A stretch of DNA of 64,000 bases from Ureibacillus yapensis (GCF_003515775.1 NZ_QWEI01000003.1:62001-126000), one strand, 5' to 3'; positions 1 through 8,716 are shown, numbered from the stretch's first letter. Notes: generated by a model not told the origin, from the letters alone. A program made the numbers and translations.

Positions 1-1
1 T

Positions 2-175
2 GAAATTAATAAAGTTAATGATGTATGGATAAGCAAAACCTTAGAAAAATCAAAAATTCGTTATTGGGGAATGCAAAATGCTGTATCAATTGAAATTCCT
101 CTTGTTTCAATCACTTCATCTGAAGAGATTAGATCGAAAATTTTCTTGGAATTCAATAATTTACCATCCTTTTAA
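2..175 (+). CDS. 3' end of an unidentified protein (partial)
   Basis: An open frame enters from the left edge and stops at a TAA at 173-175, giving the last 57 residues of a protein. It contains aromatic and hydrophobic strand-like stretches (RYWGMQNAVSIEIPLVSI) and ends NNLPSF. I do not recognise the family. It points toward the pPIWI_RE operon, on the opposite strand, and is followed by a long inverted repeat at 190-251. Codon choice looks ordinary for this AT-rich genome. Whether it belongs to the defence island cannot be judged from this fragment. Confidence 0.45.
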   Translation, partial: EINKVNDVWISKTLEKSKIRYWGMQNAVSIEIPLVSITSSEEIRSKIFLEFNNLPSF

Positions 176-189
176 TAATCAACCTACTA

Positions 190-251
190 AGTTCAAATCA
201 AGAGCAAAGTCTGATAATGGCTATTTTCGCTCTCTGCCCTTGATTTGAACT
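190..251. repeat. 13-bp perfect inverted repeat, 36-nt loop
   Basis: AGTTCAAATCAAG (190-202) is repeated as its exact reverse complement at 239-251. It lies just after the stop of the partial left-edge gene. There is no T-run on either side, so it is not a classic intrinsic terminator. It could be a processed RNA hairpin or the relic of a mobile element. Confidence 0.5.
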
Positions 252-588
252 AAAAGATGTCTCTCCTATTGTTTCCCCTACGTTAATATAAAGCAAATGA
301 ATATCCACAATTCCTTTTTTTGACAACTCAAAAAAACCTCCTAACCTAAAAATCATTTTATTCTTTTAAATCATTTTAAAGGGTACTAGGCAAAAGAATA
401 TTGTTAATATCTATTCTGATTAATATCCAAAAAACAAAATATTTACATAATAGGTTTTATTTCACAAAATTAAATATGATGGCCTTTGGTATTCTTCAAT
501 GATTAACGGATTATTACATGTCTGAGTAGACATTTCACAATTAATTATTTTGTTTATACATCTGCATAAGTTGTCATAAAGAGAAAAT
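252..588. other. AT-rich intergenic stretch, no gene seen
   Basis: No frame longer than a few dozen codons with a ribosome binding site is present on either strand. I see no convincing promoter, RNA gene or repeat here. Confidence 0.5.
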
Positions 589-681
589 TTATCTGGTATA
601 GCCTGTAGCACCTTTTTTTGTTTCCTCACGCTTCTTCTCACATTCTTTATTTATCCTTTCCTTCTTCACTCTCTCAAGTTC

Positions 682-966
682 TTATTTTCGTTGGTGTTCC
701 AACTTATTATTTAAGAATAACTCCTGATAAGCTAAGCGGATTTCTTTTTGTACATTAGGCAAAGAAAAGCGAAGGGCGTCATTATCTACAATAAATGCCT
801 CTGCAATTGACAGCGTATACGTATCAGTTAAGAACGTTGCTTTTGGTCGATTACTTGCGCGGTTTTCAACAACACGATAAATTTGAAATGCAATGTCAAC
901 ATTTGCGGGTGTTACGTAAATTATACTTTTTACGTTTAAAAAATCCTCCATCTCAAAATTAATCAC
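682..966 (-). CDS. Uncharacterised 94-residue protein, tail split by a stop codon
   Basis: Small protein of 94 residues, family not recognised. The body reads as mixed alpha/beta with no Cys cluster, membrane segment or signal peptide. The track start is GTG at 966; an ATG at 951 (residue 6) has an AGGTGA about 11 bases upstream and may be the true start. After the TAA at 682-684 the same frame runs on for 30 highly charged codons (ELERVKKERINK and on, Lys/Glu/Arg rich) to a stop at 589-591. The protein therefore probably once had a coiled-coil tail and lost it by one nonsense change. It lies just downstream of the pPIWI_RE operon on the same strand, 85 bases after its last stop, so it may be a fourth, accessory member or an unrelated remnant. 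Confidence 0.45.
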   Translation of the reverse strand: MINFEMEDFLNVKSIIYVTPANVDIAFQIYRVVENRASNRPKATFLTDTYTLSIAEAFIVDNDALRFSLPNVQKEIRLAYQELFLNNKLEHQRK

Positions 967-1051
967 CTACATTACTTATTGATTGTGAGAAGGAGGAGTT
1001 ATTGAAAATATTATAATAATTTCAAGTAAACATTGGTTTGTAATTATTATT

Positions 1052-3622
1052 TCAAATCTCACTTAATATATCTTTTACCAATTTATTTGCCATATCTAGT
1101 GGTAAGGGCAATTTTATTGGTGTTTGATTCCTTAATCTAGGTTCCGTTTTAGTTTTCCTTTCCTTTTTATTTGGGTCTTTAAATTCATCTTCTAACACTA
1201 AGAATGATGGAATGTTGATTTCCTTTAACTTATGCAAAATTAATGCAATTTCATCACTTTTTAATATATTACAAGATCCAAAAGGCGTAAAGTGCGACAT
1301 AATGGGCTTTGAGATAGTTTTCCTTACATTATCATGCTTAGATAAGTTGTCATTATGTGCATTTGAAGTCATACTATCACTTTTATTCGATAAGCTTATA
1401 AACGTCCGTTCATCTAATTGAAATAAGCCTGATAATGTTACATGTGGACAAGGATTAAGTGTATCCTGTTCAATTGCATAATAAGATCCAACATCTGAAT
1501 CATTTCGAAGCTGCACAAAATGAGTGCGCTGACATTCCTTAAAATTTTGATCATTTAAATATTTATTTGACATATAATTGACAAATTGTTTGTGGTTTTG
1601 CATGTTCTGACGATTGTAACACACAATAAAAATGTCTTCTGGGTATTGTTTTTCTAGACTTTCTAAACATTGCAAAAATGAATGATAGGTTGTATCTTCG
1701 AATTTTTTTGTTTGTTTAAATAGTACAAGCTTTAAGGTTGCCTCATCGAATAATGTCCATTGTTCCAATACTTCTGGAACATACACATAAAGTTTATTGC
1801 GATATAATCGCGTTAAAAATAGCGTTTCGTTTTCACGATAAACTCCAATTACATGGATTGTCCCTCGATTATTCGCTATCTTATTAAATAGTTTGTCACT
1901 ATCTATAAATTGCCAATTAAATTTACTAAATAAATCATACAACGATTTTTGCATGCGTATAACAAAATCTTGTGCAATCGCCCAATCTTCTGACGCATCA
2001 TTACTATTATTTTCACCTATTGGTACAATAAATTGTGAGATTCGATTATGTTTATACAATAATTTACGTAAATCTAATTTTGGATCATGATAACCTTGAA
2101 ATTTACCTTCATTAGGTAATTCAAAAAGAGTAGCTACCGGTTTTTTTCGAAGATTAATATACGGTTCAAATTGTAGCGCAAAATTATCAAACTCTTCTTT
2201 TGTCTTAAACATATAAAAATTACTACCAAATAATGAAGTCATATTAATTCCTTTAACGACTATTTCTTTCCCATCAAAACGGAATAAATAAACGTCTCCC
2301 ATTAACTCAGGCATTACTGATAATAGTCGAGATAAACGATCTATTGTATAAGTAAGAGTTTCTTTATTGATAAAATAAATTTCTAATTCAAGGTTATTTG
2401 GTACTGAAATATAACTAGTAACTTTAGCAGTTAACTGTAATTTAGATATTATTTCAAATGGTTCGATTTTTATCCCAGTGAATGGGTTTTCCAATAAAGA
2501 TTGTTGCATTGCTACAAACACATCATATCTGTCTCGCCAGCCAGCACCAGTTGACACAAGGTGATTTACATTCATCGTCGTTTGGTCATAAACTACTTTA
2601 ATTTGAAGCTGTGGATCATGAATATATGCCTGTGCATCTTCTTTAAATAAAGATAGATTTGGCAGCAATGGTAATCCGACTTCCCCTAATAAGTCTTGCA
2701 ATTTAGAAGACCAGCCCCTTGAAATGCTAGGTAAATCTATGCAAATATTTTTTGCCGTTTTGCGTCCTAATATTTGTGGATTTAATTGAATATAAGCTTT
2801 CGTTTTATCTGTTTTATAATTGCCATTCGAATTTTTACTAATCGTTCTACTCCAACGTTTAATCGAAACGTTTGTATTTAAAATTAACGAGTTATTAAAT
2901 GGTATTGTTTGTAAATTTGCAGTAACTTCATATGACCAATAATCAACCCTATTTGAATCTTTCAGTTTAGTCTGCACGGAGAATACTTCTTGACTTACCC
3001 ACTTGGCCTCGTTTTTATTATCGTAAACAGGTGATAAATGGATGTCGATAGGTTTTTTAGCTTGTATATTAATTTGCAATTGATCTAATTGTTCCCTTAA
3101 TAATCCGTAAAATAAATTGTAACTATTTATTGATGGAACATTTGGTGTGAGCATTTGAAATTTAAAATCCGCGCTTTTGTTTTCAAATTCATCTAATCGA
3201 AAATAGCCCTCTACCAAAATGTTTTTCAATTGATAGTCTTCTACAAATGAAGCTTTTTCATCAGCAAAGTATAGTTTCAATTGTTGATCTATTAAACTTA
3301 TATCTTCCGGTTCCAGTGGCTTTGTGCAGTAAAATAATGGGTAAATCATATCGCGATCAAATTTATCTAACTGATTCATTTTAATTTGCTCAAATAAACA
3401 AATAGGCAAATTATATAATTTTAATGCTTGCCATAGTTCCTTTACACGGGCATTAAATATATAAGCTTTCTGATTTAGCAAATAAGCAAATTGTTTCGTC
3501 TCATATACTGAAAATCCATACGCCCAAAGTTGAACGATTTCATTAGAAGGTTTAACGACAATGCTTTGTAACCCAATATGCGAATACTTACCTACTTTTC
3601 GCTTCTGCTCAATTAAATTCAT
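1052..3622 (-). CDS. pPIWI_RE family Argonaute-like (PIWI) protein
   Basis: Large protein (856 residues from the ATG at 3622; the open frame extends to an ATG at 3637). I chose 3622 because GAGGAAG lies 6-8 bases upstream, while 3637 has no good site. The C-terminal third looks like the RNase-H/PIWI fold of the pPIWI_RE family: strand-rich start around residue 587 (HVIGVYREN), an Arg in VQLRNDSD near residue 706, a Glu in SDEIALIL near residue 791, and the closing KLPLPLDMANKL typical of this family. The two named residues are my best candidates for the defining R and E. No DEDD slicer set is evident, so target cutting probably relies on the nuclease subunit. It overlaps the helicase gene by 14 bases and is last in the operon. 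The assignment rests on motif recognition and gene order; no search was run. Confidence 0.8.
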   Translation of the reverse strand: MNLIEQKRKVGKYSHIGLQSIVVKPSNEIVQLWAYGFSVYETKQFAYLLNQKAYIFNARVKELWQALKLYNLPICLFEQIKMNQLDKFDRDMIYPLFYCTKPLEPEDISLIDQQLKLYFADEKASFVEDYQLKNILVEGYFRLDEFENKSADFKFQMLTPNVPSINSYNLFYGLLREQLDQLQINIQAKKPIDIHLSPVYDNKNEAKWVSQEVFSVQTKLKDSNRVDYWSYEVTANLQTIPFNNSLILNTNVSIKRWSRTISKNSNGNYKTDKTKAYIQLNPQILGRKTAKNICIDLPSISRGWSSKLQDLLGEVGLPLLPNLSLFKEDAQAYIHDPQLQIKVVYDQTTMNVNHLVSTGAGWRDRYDVFVAMQQSLLENPFTGIKIEPFEIISKLQLTAKVTSYISVPNNLELEIYFINKETLTYTIDRLSRLLSVMPELMGDVYLFRFDGKEIVVKGINMTSLFGSNFYMFKTKEEFDNFALQFEPYINLRKKPVATLFELPNEGKFQGYHDPKLDLRKLLYKHNRISQFIVPIGENNSNDASEDWAIAQDFVIRMQKSLYDLFSKFNWQFIDSDKLFNKIANNRGTIHVIGVYRENETLFLTRLYRNKLYVYVPEVLEQWTLFDEATLKLVLFKQTKKFEDTTYHSFLQCLESLEKQYPEDIFIVCYNRQNMQNHKQFVNYMSNKYLNDQNFKECQRTHFVQLRNDSDVGSYYAIEQDTLNPCPHVTLSGLFQLDERTFISLSNKSDSMTSNAHNDNLSKHDNVRKTISKPIMSHFTPFGSCNILKSDEIALILHKLKEINIPSFLVLEDEFKDPNKKERKTKTEPRLRNQTPIKLPLPLDMANKLVKDILSEI

Positions 3623-6600
3623 AAACTTCTTCCTCATCTTCTATCAAAATAGGCATATCTATTTTGAGATTTTTTAAACCTTCAAAACGAGTTTCATATA
3701 ATACGTTTAAAACGTTATGATCGGGACGTTGCATTAATCGTTCGTTTAAATGTAGCCATCCTTCAATCATACTAGTTTTATACGTATCCAATTTTCCTTC
3801 CACCGTATTCGGCATAAAGGCACTATCAATAAAATAAACAAATGCATCAGAACCCCCACGAAGCAAACGTCCTTCCAATTGATACATAATAACTTGATAG
3901 TCCATCAATAAACTATCTCTTTCGTCATCTTTTAAAGCTTGATAACCGTAACGAGCATATCCAGCTTGCATCATTCTAAAGTTTTCCTTACGTAAATTAT
4001 TGAAAACTTCTTGTAAACTACTTTTCGAATCAAGTACTTTACGGGAGTATGATTCTAATGCAAATATATTCGAACGTCGCAATTTTTCAGATTGCTCACT
4101 TGGAACCGGATAAGGTCGCATTAAGTATAAAATACAACTAAAGGCTGCAATTCCACTATTATCATCCAATAAAATATTCATCCCCCGATCAATTGCTTCT
4201 AGTGGGATAATTACATACTTAATATTTGGATAATTAATTGCAATTTCTGACACTTCATCACGTGTTATCTGCACAATGTTGAGCTTTTCTAATTCAGGTT
4301 CAAAATCTTTAACGAGGACTGCTATCTCTTTAGAAAACTCCGAATATGCATTGTGTAGTGCAATAGCAAACATTTTTGATTTCTCATATGACGACATTAC
4401 AAGTAATGACCGCTGTCTGTTTTGAGGGAGCTTACTCGTTACTTTTTGTAAAAATCGATTCGCTACAAAAGTTTTCGTTAAGCGCTCTATTTGGTGTTCC
4501 GATTTTTCATATACACCTGAGATTCTAATTGCCCCTTCCTCATCATATTGAGGAGCAAATGTATATAGAATTTGCGGAGCTTTTCTAATTAACTGTTCAT
4601 CTTCCTCGTCTCGATTCACTAACAGCCTTTTAACAGGTAATTGCACGTTAAACTTTGGAGAATTTGGCGCTAAACTAGTAGCACTAAGCAGTATGGCATG
4701 TGCGCCGGGTTTATGGTCGAATCCTTCATATAAATTGGAATAAGAGGTTAATAGGAAACGTCCTATTGCTTCATAATTGAAAACTTTTAAGCGACTAAGG
4801 CTAGCTTGTTTCACTAATGAATTTTCTAATATAAACCCATATTGTACACCGATATATGACACCGGTGTTACTCCATCAAATAAACGTCTCCTTTTACCAA
4901 AAAAGTTAAAATACGATTTAGCTGTCGGATTAAGCTCACTTTCTATCGCTGAGTAATGGTTCGAAAGGAAGGCTAAATATTTTTCAAGTTTTACAAAGTT
5001 TAATGCTAAGATTAATTGTTTTGCTAGCTCATTTTGCTTTTGTTTAACATATTCTGAAGAAAAATTAGTAGAAAGCCAATTTTCGGCAATGTATAGTTGA
5101 GCATTCGTATCATCTGATTTTACAATTTCAAGAAAAGTTTTAACTAAAGCATTATGAATCGTTTTTTCATAATGATCCGGTGCCTTATATAATTGATTAA
5201 AAATATGAACTGCTTCCATTGATTGTTTAAATGCTTCTGCCTTTTTTTCATCTACATTCCCATTAGGATACCGTTTCAGTTCAAAATGACATTCAATAAT
5301 AATCGCCCTTAATAACAAAACACTCGTAAATCGTTTGTTCGATAAAAACTTTTTTATATGCGCTTGGCTGTTTTGATTATCTATAATACTTGCAATATCT
5401 CTTAGTAAGATAGATGTCCTTTCAAAGTTACTGACCCATTCATTAATATGCGGTTTTGTCCGACTAAGCCGCATTAGATTCGTATTTTTTAAGATCTCAG
5501 ATTGCAGCGTAGCTAAATACATACTGTTTTCATCAAATAATGTTTCATCCGGCATAAACCGATCATCGAGGGTCAGTTGATGTTTATCGGATTCGTCTAA
5601 AATGACAACATCGCTGTATAAATTTAAAAATTCATAGAAAGTCATTTCTTTGTTGATGACAACACTTGGTACATTCGTATTGATCGTACTTTGAATTGTT
5701 GTCACAATCACTTGTGCGTCTTTTAAATTTGTATACATCGATGCATAAGGACATTTCGGTAAATAAGGACATACACACTTTTGACCGTTATTATATAAAG
5801 TGTGGTTGTCCATCGGCTTACGTCGATCTTGTAAATTAGCACTTTCATTTTTCTTTTCTACTATTGAAAAACATGGAGGTGAAAAATCTTTTTTCAACTT
5901 ATTAAAACCAAGTAATGGACAAATCGATAATAATCTTCTTGCTAAAGGAGAACTTAGATTTAGTACGGCATGTTCATTTTTAGAAGAAGCTGCATAACGT
6001 AAATATTTTTCTATATGGTTTTTGCGCTCGTTGTGAGAAATGATAGCTTCTGTCTTAATTTGAAGTGATAGCAATTCTTCTGTAAGTTCAATTACTTCGG
6101 CTATATCTTTTAGAAAAATAGTTAAACGCTTTTTTGTTTTCGCCTTATGTGCCAAATGATAAGCTAACACTTTCATAAACGTTGACTTCCCTGCCCCTAG
6201 TGGTCCTACCCAATGTTCAGTACCGGTAATATTTATATGATGACTTTCAATCATTTGCCCATTAAAAGCCGAAATATCATAAAAACTTAAACCTTTCATC
6301 CGTGCTTCATATCGATGGTTAGGTAAAACGTTATCCATCTCCTGAGCGGTTTTTATTAATTCGTCATAAGTAATTGAAATAGGAGAAGCATCTGTTTGTT
6401 CCCAATTGGCTACTTCATAATCGTTATTTGCTTGCAGCCAGTCTGGGATCCCAATAGGATAGACATTTTTAAATTGATCAGCAATCAAGCCTTTATTAGC
6501 AGTCATAAATCTTAAACTTAATTGTTCGTGTGTAAGTGCTTGATGACATAATTGCTCATAGGATGCTGTGAAATCATGGATTGCTAAGAATTGCCATAAA

Positions 6601-7034
6601 AATGTAAATTTTGATCCGGCTGTCGACTGTTCATTCGATTTTTTTGTTTGTTGAAAAGAAATCTGCTTTCTACCGTATTTTTGGCAACAGGTTCTATAAG
6701 TGCGAATTCGATCCTCTAATATCGATGCAATTCTCCAACCAGGGAACCAATGAGATAATTTTTGAACAGCATATGTATATTGTCTAGGGGTTTCATCGTT
6801 CATAAAAATTGCATGATTATAAAGAAGATATTGAATTGCTAAAGGATCCTTTTCATTGGGCGCAATTTTATTTAATACATATAAAGCAAACTCAACTTCC
6901 ATTATTTGTTTAGCATCGGTAATCTTTTGATGTTCAATTTGTTCCTCTGATAAACCCGTATTTTTAGGACTTACAAGACATTGAACTAGCTCGGCTATTA
7001 CATCTTTAGCAAATTCATTAAACTTTTGACGCAT
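3609..7034 (-). CDS. DinG/XPD-like superfamily 2 helicase of the pPIWI_RE module
   Basis: 1141-residue protein. Residues 1-270 form an N-terminal region I do not recognise. Walker A GPLGAGKST is at 277-285, and cysteines at about 388, 420, 422 and 428 make a plausible XPD/DinG-type 4Fe-4S set inserted after motif I. Walker B is VVILDESD (476-483), an SAT motif (ILLSATS) follows, then AIDRGMNI, and motif VI QLEGRLLR is at 1052-1059. This is the arrangement of DinG-type 5'-3' helicases. In the published pPIWI_RE modules a DinG-like helicase sits next to the PIWI gene and is proposed to open or extend R-loops. The start at 7034 has an AGGGGGG site and overlaps the upstream nuclease gene by 17 bases, so the genes are translationally coupled. 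The acidic tail (EDEEEVYEF) overlaps the start of the PIWI gene. Confidence 0.85.
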   Translation of the reverse strand: MRQKFNEFAKDVIAELVQCLVSPKNTGLSEEQIEHQKITDAKQIMEVEFALYVLNKIAPNEKDPLAIQYLLYNHAIFMNDETPRQYTYAVQKLSHWFPGWRIASILEDRIRTYRTCCQKYGRKQISFQQTKKSNEQSTAGSKFTFLWQFLAIHDFTASYEQLCHQALTHEQLSLRFMTANKGLIADQFKNVYPIGIPDWLQANNDYEVANWEQTDASPISITYDELIKTAQEMDNVLPNHRYEARMKGLSFYDISAFNGQMIESHHINITGTEHWVGPLGAGKSTFMKVLAYHLAHKAKTKKRLTIFLKDIAEVIELTEELLSLQIKTEAIISHNERKNHIEKYLRYAASSKNEHAVLNLSSPLARRLLSICPLLGFNKLKKDFSPPCFSIVEKKNESANLQDRRKPMDNHTLYNNGQKCVCPYLPKCPYASMYTNLKDAQVIVTTIQSTINTNVPSVVINKEMTFYEFLNLYSDVVILDESDKHQLTLDDRFMPDETLFDENSMYLATLQSEILKNTNLMRLSRTKPHINEWVSNFERTSILLRDIASIIDNQNSQAHIKKFLSNKRFTSVLLLRAIIIECHFELKRYPNGNVDEKKAEAFKQSMEAVHIFNQLYKAPDHYEKTIHNALVKTFLEIVKSDDTNAQLYIAENWLSTNFSSEYVKQKQNELAKQLILALNFVKLEKYLAFLSNHYSAIESELNPTAKSYFNFFGKRRRLFDGVTPVSYIGVQYGFILENSLVKQASLSRLKVFNYEAIGRFLLTSYSNLYEGFDHKPGAHAILLSATSLAPNSPKFNVQLPVKRLLVNRDEEDEQLIRKAPQILYTFAPQYDEEGAIRISGVYEKSEHQIERLTKTFVANRFLQKVTSKLPQNRQRSLLVMSSYEKSKMFAIALHNAYSEFSKEIAVLVKDFEPELEKLNIVQITRDEVSEIAINYPNIKYVIIPLEAIDRGMNILLDDNSGIAAFSCILYLMRPYPVPSEQSEKLRRSNIFALESYSRKVLDSKSSLQEVFNNLRKENFRMMQAGYARYGYQALKDDERDSLLMDYQVIMYQLEGRLLRGGSDAFVYFIDSAFMPNTVEGKLDTYKTSMIEGWLHLNERLMQRPDHNVLNVLYETRFEGLKNLKIDMPILIEDEEEVYEFN

Positions 7035-8370
7035 TAAATCCCCCCTGTTTACATAATTTTAAAAGTTCATTTTCATGTAAAACATCATATGCAAAGTCTT
7101 GATGTAGTTTCCTTTTCACTATACGAACATAATTTATGTTACGAAACTCCGGTACAACAATTATTTGATGGTCATATTTTTTACGAGGAATTCGATAAGA
7201 AACATCTTTATTTAAGTCATAAGATAGTGACAATGCACTTAAATAATCTTTCACATCTATTAAATATAACTCGCCATTTAACTCAAATGATATATCACCA
7301 ATATCACATTCAGGGAATAATTGGAGGTTTTCCACTTGAGAAAGTTTAGCCAACTTTTCAAGAATGCGAATTTCAGATATCCCTGGAATAGTAATAGAAT
7401 GTAAAGCTTCTTTTGTTAGCTGCATTGGAGGGTTTGAATACGATTGTTCTTGAGGCTTTCTCCAAACTAAGCTATTTTTTTGATCACTATAATGTTTGCA
7501 TTTCAAAAATTCGCAACGGAATTGTTTGCCGTTTTTCGTATAAACAATTTGTAAAGCACCTTTACAATAGGGACAGCGATAAATCGTATTTGAAAACTCA
7601 ATTTTATTCTTAGGAACTGGCTCATACATAACATCAAATAAATCACTTGCAACAGCAAAATCTTTTAACTTAGTTTTCAGGCGATTGTATTCCATTGTCG
7701 CTTCAGAACGAAATTCAAAAGCCAATACCGGGTTTTGTATTAAAAATTTCCTTACTTCTGTATAAAATTCATTCTCTCCCTGTTTACGACACTCCATCAT
7801 GAAGTTTTTGAATTTCTCCGTTTTATCGCTCGTTAAAAATTGTTCCTGTAAAACATGTGCATAAAGAAATGATTCTTCCTCATATAATACAGGCTTAAAT
7901 GTAGTAGCTTCGGCTTCATGTTGAAAAAGCTCTTTCATTCCAGCAATAGGCCATTCATATAATGGCGTTTTAATTAAATTTAGTTGGTCCGCGAAATTCG
8001 TAGGAAATATTAGCTCACTTTTCGATTCGTGACTATATTGAAATAAAAAATTCGTAGCTTTTTCCCAATTTACAGGTAAACTTTTCATTTTTTTTAATCT
8101 AAGCCTTTCGCGAATTATGACAAGGCTATGAGCTAACTGACAAATGGAATAAAACAATTTATTTTTATTTTGGATAACATAATTTTGGATTGTTTCAGAA
8201 ACTTTTCCGTTTTCCTTTTTAAAATCATGTAATTGTTCCAGACTATACTTTCGATGGTTTCCTTTTGTTCGGTACACCGGTACTAATTTCCCCTCAGCCT
8301 CCCAGCGTCTTAACGTCATCTGACTAACGCCTAGATAGGTCGCAGCCTGTCCAATTGTATATAATTCCAA
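7018..8370 (-). CDS. MerR-HTH / zinc-ribbon / PD-(D/E)xK nuclease of the pPIWI_RE module
   Basis: 450 residues, starting at TTG (8368-8370) with GAGGTGG four bases upstream. Residues 1-45 are a MerR/excisionase-type winged helix (YTIGQAATYLGVSQMTLRRW). A helical middle follows, then a zinc ribbon with Cys at 266, 269, 286 and 291. The end is a restriction-endonuclease fold with Glu333, Asp359 and D372-V-K374 as the expected metal-binding and catalytic residues. HTH plus zinc ribbon plus REase is the architecture known for the endonuclease partner in pPIWI_RE modules. It is the first gene of the operon. Its own HTH probably binds the inverted repeat in the promoter at 8383-8410, which would make it both repressor and effector; that is inference. 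Confidence 0.8.
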   Translation of the reverse strand: MELYTIGQAATYLGVSQMTLRRWEAEGKLVPVYRTKGNHRKYSLEQLHDFKKENGKVSETIQNYVIQNKNKLFYSICQLAHSLVIIRERLRLKKMKSLPVNWEKATNFLFQYSHESKSELIFPTNFADQLNLIKTPLYEWPIAGMKELFQHEAEATTFKPVLYEEESFLYAHVLQEQFLTSDKTEKFKNFMMECRKQGENEFYTEVRKFLIQNPVLAFEFRSEATMEYNRLKTKLKDFAVASDLFDVMYEPVPKNKIEFSNTIYRCPYCKGALQIVYTKNGKQFRCEFLKCKHYSDQKNSLVWRKPQEQSYSNPPMQLTKEALHSITIPGISEIRILEKLAKLSQVENLQLFPECDIGDISFELNGELYLIDVKDYLSALSLSYDLNKDVSYRIPRKKYDHQIIVVPEFRNINYVRIVKRKLHQDFAYDVLHENELLKLCKQGGFNASKV

Positions 8371-8382
8371 ATAACCACCTCA

Positions 8383-8410
8383 AAACTTATACATGTTTTT
8401 GTATAAGTTT
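8383..8410 (-). promoter_or_regulatory. Perfect 10-bp inverted repeat, likely operator of the pPIWI_RE operon
   Basis: AAACTTATAC (8383-8392) and its exact reverse complement GTATAAGTTT (8401-8410) are separated by 8 bases. The repeat covers the -10 box and probable start of transcription, the usual place for a repressor site. The MerR-type HTH of the first gene is the obvious candidate to bind it. Confidence 0.6.
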
Positions 8411-8434
8411 AAAATTGATGTATAAAATTGTCAA
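8406..8434 (-). promoter_or_regulatory. Sigma-A promoter of the pPIWI_RE operon
   Basis: On the minus strand TTGACA (8434-8429) is followed after 17 bases by TAAACT (8411-8406). The -35 is a consensus match and the -10 matches 4 of 6. It lies 36 bases upstream of the TTG start at 8370. Confidence 0.6.
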
Positions 8435-8439
8435 TGAAA

Positions 8440-8471
8440 TTTTGAACGATAGATTATGAGAACATTCCATA
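8440..8471 (+). repeat. Imperfect direct repeat, copy 1
   Basis: TTTTGAACGAT followed by A-rich sequence, GA-ACAT and CCATAA recurs with few changes at 9318-9350. The two copies bracket the non-coding stretch upstream of the defence operon. Confidence 0.35.
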
Positions 8472-8487
8472 ATGAAAATGGAATGTT
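8461..8487. repeat. 9-bp perfect inverted repeat
   Basis: AACATTCCA (8461-8469) and TGGAATGTT (8479-8487) are exact reverse complements with a 9-base loop. There is no T-run on either side. Confidence 0.4.
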
Positions 8488-8508
8488 ATGTACAGTAGAA
8501 TTTTTCAG

Positions 8509-8546
8509 AAAAAAAAAAGAGAATCCTTCTTCACTCAGAATCCTCT
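8509..8546 (-). terminator. Rho-independent terminator (minus strand)
   Basis: On the minus strand a 10-bp stem with two G-U pairs (arms 8546-8537 and 8527-8518) closes a 9-base loop and is followed by a run of ten T. It stands just after the 48-codon ORF at 8570-8716 and supports transcription through it. Confidence 0.5.
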
Positions 8547-8569
8547 TTAATGCCAGTTTTCAATTAAAT

Positions 8570-8716
8570 TCAACATACCCGACTAAAGCACACTCCTGCT
8601 GCAAATACATGGGTAGCGGAAACGACATATTTATACAGGTTCAAAATAGTTTTAGTTAAAGTTGAGGCTTGTTTCATATACTCTAGCTTGTCATTTGCCT
8701 GTGATAACTTCTTCAT
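8570..8716 (-). CDS. Possible 48-residue peptide or decayed gene end
   Basis: A 48-codon frame beginning MKKLSQANDKLEYM and ending GVCFSRVC, with an amphipathic helical first half and a hydrophobic second half. It is followed 23 bases later by a good intrinsic terminator on the same strand, which argues for a transcribed unit. An AAGGGA lies 11-16 bases upstream of the ATG, which is not ideal. The same frame extends five sense codons upstream before a stop, so it may be the 3' remnant of a longer gene instead. I do not recognise the family. Confidence 0.3.
   Translation of the reverse strand: MKKLSQANDKLEYMKQASTLTKTILNLYKYVVSATHVFAAGVCFSRVC

Noticed and set aside
1013-1050. 9-bp AT-only inverted repeat after the PIWI gene as a terminator
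   Set aside because: Stem of only A/T pairs with a 20-base loop; not convincing in AT-rich DNA.
1212-1421. Plus-strand ORF inside the PIWI gene
   Set aside because: Antisense frame of a well-supported gene, with no ribosome site or protein character; the same applies to those at 1893, 5800, 7089 and 7413.
8456-8659. 67-codon plus-strand ORF
   Set aside because: It overlaps a minus-strand terminator and the candidate 48-residue ORF, contains a poly-Lys run from the terminator T-tract, and has no ribosome site.
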